Shown here piece by piece: positions 61,293-64,000 of a stretch of 64,000 bases of DNA. Position numbers and translations under genes: made by a program. Origin of the DNA: Salvelinus alpinus (lineage: Eukaryota; Chordata; Actinopteri; Salmoniformes; Salmonidae); contig NC_092094.1 in the NCBI RefSeq assembly GCF_045679555.1, forward strand, positions 13,401,612 through 13,465,611, written 5' to 3'. The notes below the pieces were generated by a model. It saw only the letters and a list, made by a program, of their open reading frames with translations. It did no database searches and was not told where the DNA came from. Within the stretch, counting starts at the first letter, position 1; each line of letters opens with the position of its first letter.

Positions 61293-62920
61293 CAGTGCCT
61301 TGCAAAAGTATTCATCCCCCTTGGCATTTTTCCTATTTTGTTGAATTACAGCAATTTAAATTGATTTTTATTTGGATTTCAAGTAATGGACATACACAAA
61401 ATAGTCCAAATTGGTGAAGTGAAATGAAAAAAAATCACTTGTTTCAAAAATGTCAACAAAAAAAAAAAATATTGGAAAAGTTGTGCGTGCATATGTATTC
61501 CCCCCCTTTGACATGAAGCCCGTAAATAAGATCTGGTGCAACCAATTACCTTCAGAAGTCACATAATTAGTTAAATAAATTCCACCTGTGTGCAATCTAA
61601 GTGTCACATGATCTGTCACATAATCCCAGTATATATACACCTGTTCTGAAAGGCCCCAGAGTCTGCAACACCACTAAGCAAGGGGCACCACCAAGCAAAC
61701 GGCACCATGAAGACCAAGGAGCTCTCCAAACAGGTCAGGGACAAAGTTGTGGAGAAGTACAGATCAGGGTTGGGTTATAAAAAAATATCCAAAACTTTGA
61801 ACATCCCACAGAGCACCATTAAATCCATTATTAAAAAATGGAAAGAATATGGCACCACAACAAACCTGCCAAGAGAGGGCTGCCCACCAAAACTCATGGA
61901 CCAGGCATGGAGGGCATTAATGAGAGAGGCAACAAAGAGACTAAAGATAACCCTGAAGGAGCTGCAAAGCTCCACAGCGGAGATTAGAGTATCCGTCCAT
62001 AGGACCACTTTAAGCCGTACACTCCACAGAGCTGGGCTTTACAGAAGTGTGGCCAGAAAAAAAGCCATTGCTTAAAGAAAAAAAGAAGCAAACACGTTTG
62101 GTGTTCGCCAAAAGGCATGTGGGAGACTCCCCAAACATATGGAAGAAGGTACTCTGGTCAGATGAGAATAAAATTGAGCTTTTTGGCCATCAAGGAAAAT
62201 TCTATGTCTGGCGCAAACCCAACACCTCTTATCACCACGAGAACACCATCCCCACAGTGAAGCGTGGTGGTGGCAGCATCATGCTGTCGGATGTTTTTCA
62301 TCGGCAGGGACTGGGAAACTGGTCTGAATTGAAGGAATGATAGATGGCGCTAAATACAGCAAAATTCTTGAGGGAAACCTGTTTCAGTCTTCCAGAGATT
62401 TGAGACTGGGACGGAGGTCCACCTTCCAGCAGGACAATGAGCCTAAGCATACTGCTGAAGCAACACTCGAGTGGTTTAAGTTGAACATTTAAATGTCTTG
62501 GAATGGCCTATTCAAAGCCCAGATCTCAATTCAATTGAGAATCTGTGGTATGACTTAAAGATTGCTGTACACCAGCAGAACCCATCCAACTTGAAGGAGC
62601 TGGAGCAGTTTTGCTTTGAAGAATGGGCAAAAATCCCAGTGGCTAGATGTGCCAACCTTATAGAGACATACACCAAGAGACTTGCAGCTGTAATTGCTGC
62701 AAAAGGTGGCTCTACAAAGTATTGGGGGTGTGAATAGTTATTAAGTACGCTCAAGTTTTCTTGTTTGTTTCACAATAAAAAATATTTTGCATCTTCAAAG
62801 TGGGAGGCATGTTGTGTAAATCAAATGACATAAACCCCCAAAAAATACATTTTAATTCCAGGTTATAAGGCATCAAAATAGGAAAAATGCCAAAGGGGTG
62901 AATACTTTCAAAAGCCACTG
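61293..62920 (+). mobile_element. Tc1-like transposon (subfamily B), nearly complete, 1628 bp
   Basis: Left end CAGTGCCTTGCAAAAGTATT and right end AATACTTTCAAAAGCCACTG are inverted repeats. TA follows at 62921-62922; the left TA has mutated to AA (61291-61292). Length fits Tc1 elements. It is inserted in a LINE fragment. Confidence 0.92.
61707..62737 (+). pseudogene. Tc1 transposase, broken into three frames
   Basis: Three overlapping or neighbouring frames make up one Tc1 transposase. 61707-62075: MKTKELSKQVRDKVVEKYRS, then the helix-turn-helix-like KISKTLNIPQSTIKSIIKKW. 62047-62340: TRLVFAKRHVGDSPNIWKKV, LWSDENKIELFG (first catalytic Asp) and GGGSIMLSDVFHRQGLG. Around 62430 the QQDNEPKHTAEATLEWF block (second Asp) lies in another frame; 62498-62737: [20 protein letters not shown] (catalytic Glu). 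Frameshifts near 62060 and 62340-62490 and stops make it inactive, but all three catalytic positions remain recognisable. Confidence 0.9.
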
Positions 62921-63092
62921 TACCAGGCGGTGTGCGAGGAAGGCTCTAAAAATTGTCAAAGACTCCAGCCATCCTAGTCATAGACTGTTCTCTCTGCCCC
63001 CGCACGGCAAGCTGTACCGGAGCATCAAGTCTAGGTCTAAAAGTCTTCTTAACAGCTTCTACCCCCAAGCCATAAGACTCCCGAACAGCTAA
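62921..63092 (+). mobile_element. LINE fragment (copy F), right piece
   Basis: Resumes exactly where 61290 stops: ACCAGGCGGTGTGCGAGGAA, then GTCAAAGACTCCAGCCATCC, ending CCATAAGACTCCCGAACAGC. The translated end [20 protein letters not shown] matches LINE copy D. The LINE 3' tail is not present after it. Confidence 0.88.
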
Positions 63093-63432
63093 ACCATGAA
63101 TAAGGTCTGATAAAAACAACACCATTCTCCATGCACTGAAATGTACAACTTGATAAGAGCTATTGATAAGAGCTAGTTAAATGAGTAATCCATCTGGATA
63201 AGGAAATATAAATGACACTTGTTTTAGATCTATTTTAACTTTTAAATCACTGGAGAAAAATGTGAAACCAGTCATGTGGCTAACTGAAGCATATCAACAT
63301 ATCAGCTTTCCCACAGTAAAGACAAAATGTACCAAAAAGAAAACGAACAGGTACCTGTGTGAAAGAGAGACTATGATAGAATAGCAGAGAAACACAAGGT
63401 CTTATTTAATGACATGGAGTCTGAGCTTGATA
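63093..63432. other. Unassigned non-coding sequence
   Basis: AT-rich, nothing recognised. Confidence 0.5.
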
Positions 63433-63880
63433 CATTTTATTTATTTATTTTTATTTAACCTTCATTTAACTAGGCAAATCAGTTAAGAACAAATTCTTAT
63501 TTACAATGACGGCCTACCAAAAGGCAAAAGGCCTCCCACGGGGACAGGGGCTGGGATTAAAAATGTAAAATAATTAAAAATAAATAACATATAAATATAG
63601 GACAAAACACACATCACAACAAGAGAGACAACACAACACTACACACAGAGAGACCTAAGACAACAACATAGCAAGGCAACAACACATGACAACACAGCAT
63701 GGTAGCAACACAACATAACAACAACATGGTAGCAACACAACATGGTAGGAGCACAAAACATGGGTACAAACATTAGTCGGTACAGACAACAGCACAAAGG
63801 GCAAGAAGGTAGAGACGACAATACATCACACAAAGCAGCCACAACTGTCAGTAAGAGTGTCCATGATTGAGTCTTTTTAA
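63433..63880. repeat. Dispersed salmonid repeat with ACAACA-rich half
   Basis: The left part (TTTAACTAGGCAAATCAGTT, AAGAACAAATTCTTATTTAC) matches the tail end of the HpaI-type SINE at 25540-25724, in the same (minus) orientation, but continues into an ACAACATGGTAGCAACAC-rich region in place of the tRNA-like head. It may be a composite repeat sharing the SINE tail. Confidence 0.6.
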
Positions 63881-64000
63881 ACATTTTTCTTTTTAAAGGT
63901 ACAGTGTTAGAAAGGTGTGTTACACTGTAGGTGTTAAACTTGTGTTAAAAGTCTTTAAAATACAAAAAAGTGATTGTGATTGTGTTGAATAGTGTTTGTG

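Overview
The window is a stretch of salmonid fish nuclear DNA (Salmo, Oncorhynchus, Salvelinus or a close relative). The evidence is the repeat content: a Sleeping Beauty-type Tc1 transposon, HpaI-type and SmaI-type tRNA-derived SINEs, many 5'-truncated LINEs ending in (ATTTG)n-like tails, a family of 363 to 365 bp solo LTRs, and very long (CA)n tracts. Genes have spliced exons with GT/AG borders. The species itself cannot be fixed from the sequence.

Only two protein-coding genes are supported, and they lie head to head. rassf9 is on the minus strand: exon 1 at 48565-48611 and a large exon 2 at 40716-42054, giving 461 codons. nts (neurotensin/neuromedin N precursor) is on the plus strand: four coding exons at 50264-50324, 52810-52871, 57152-57355 and 60574-60720, giving 157 codons. 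About 1.65 kb separates the two start codons. RASSF9 and NTS are also divergent neighbours in mammals, so this is conserved synteny. RASSF9 is known in mammals as a partner of the peptide-amidating enzyme PAM; NTS is a secreted neuropeptide precursor. The sequence shows no functional link between them beyond adjacency.

Layout. 1-3 kb: edge of a Tc1 element, then three different 24 to 26 bp minisatellites, then one unidentified candidate exon. 3.5-4.3 kb: two miniature elements, each hit by the same MITE. 7-16.9 kb: nested LINEs, Tc1 elements, a 1.56 kb non-coding insertion and two solo LTRs. 17-21.7 kb: mostly unassigned sequence with small transposon derivatives. 21.7-28.7 kb: a LINE whose tail is split by an 869 bp solo LTR, a Sleeping Beauty-type element carrying a SINE, and a SmaI-type SINE. 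28.9-33.3 kb: a nearly full-length but dead LINE (endonuclease plus reverse transcriptase) split by a solo LTR. 34-38 kb: a (GT)n tract, another LINE and a large 24 bp minisatellite. 38-48.6 kb: downstream flank, exon 2 and intron 1 of rassf9. 48.6-50 kb: divergent promoter region. 50-61 kb: nts, whose small exons sit among large microsatellites, minisatellites and transposon debris. 61-64 kb: a LINE fragment split by a Tc1 element, then a dispersed repeat.

I found no undescribed multigene system. The most biologically interesting points are the altered neuromedin N peptide of nts (KSPYIF instead of a PYIL ending), the LINE tail that ends about 19 bases before the nts exon 4 acceptor, the CRE-like elements beside the nts TATA box, and several nested-insertion histories that can be read from target-site duplications.
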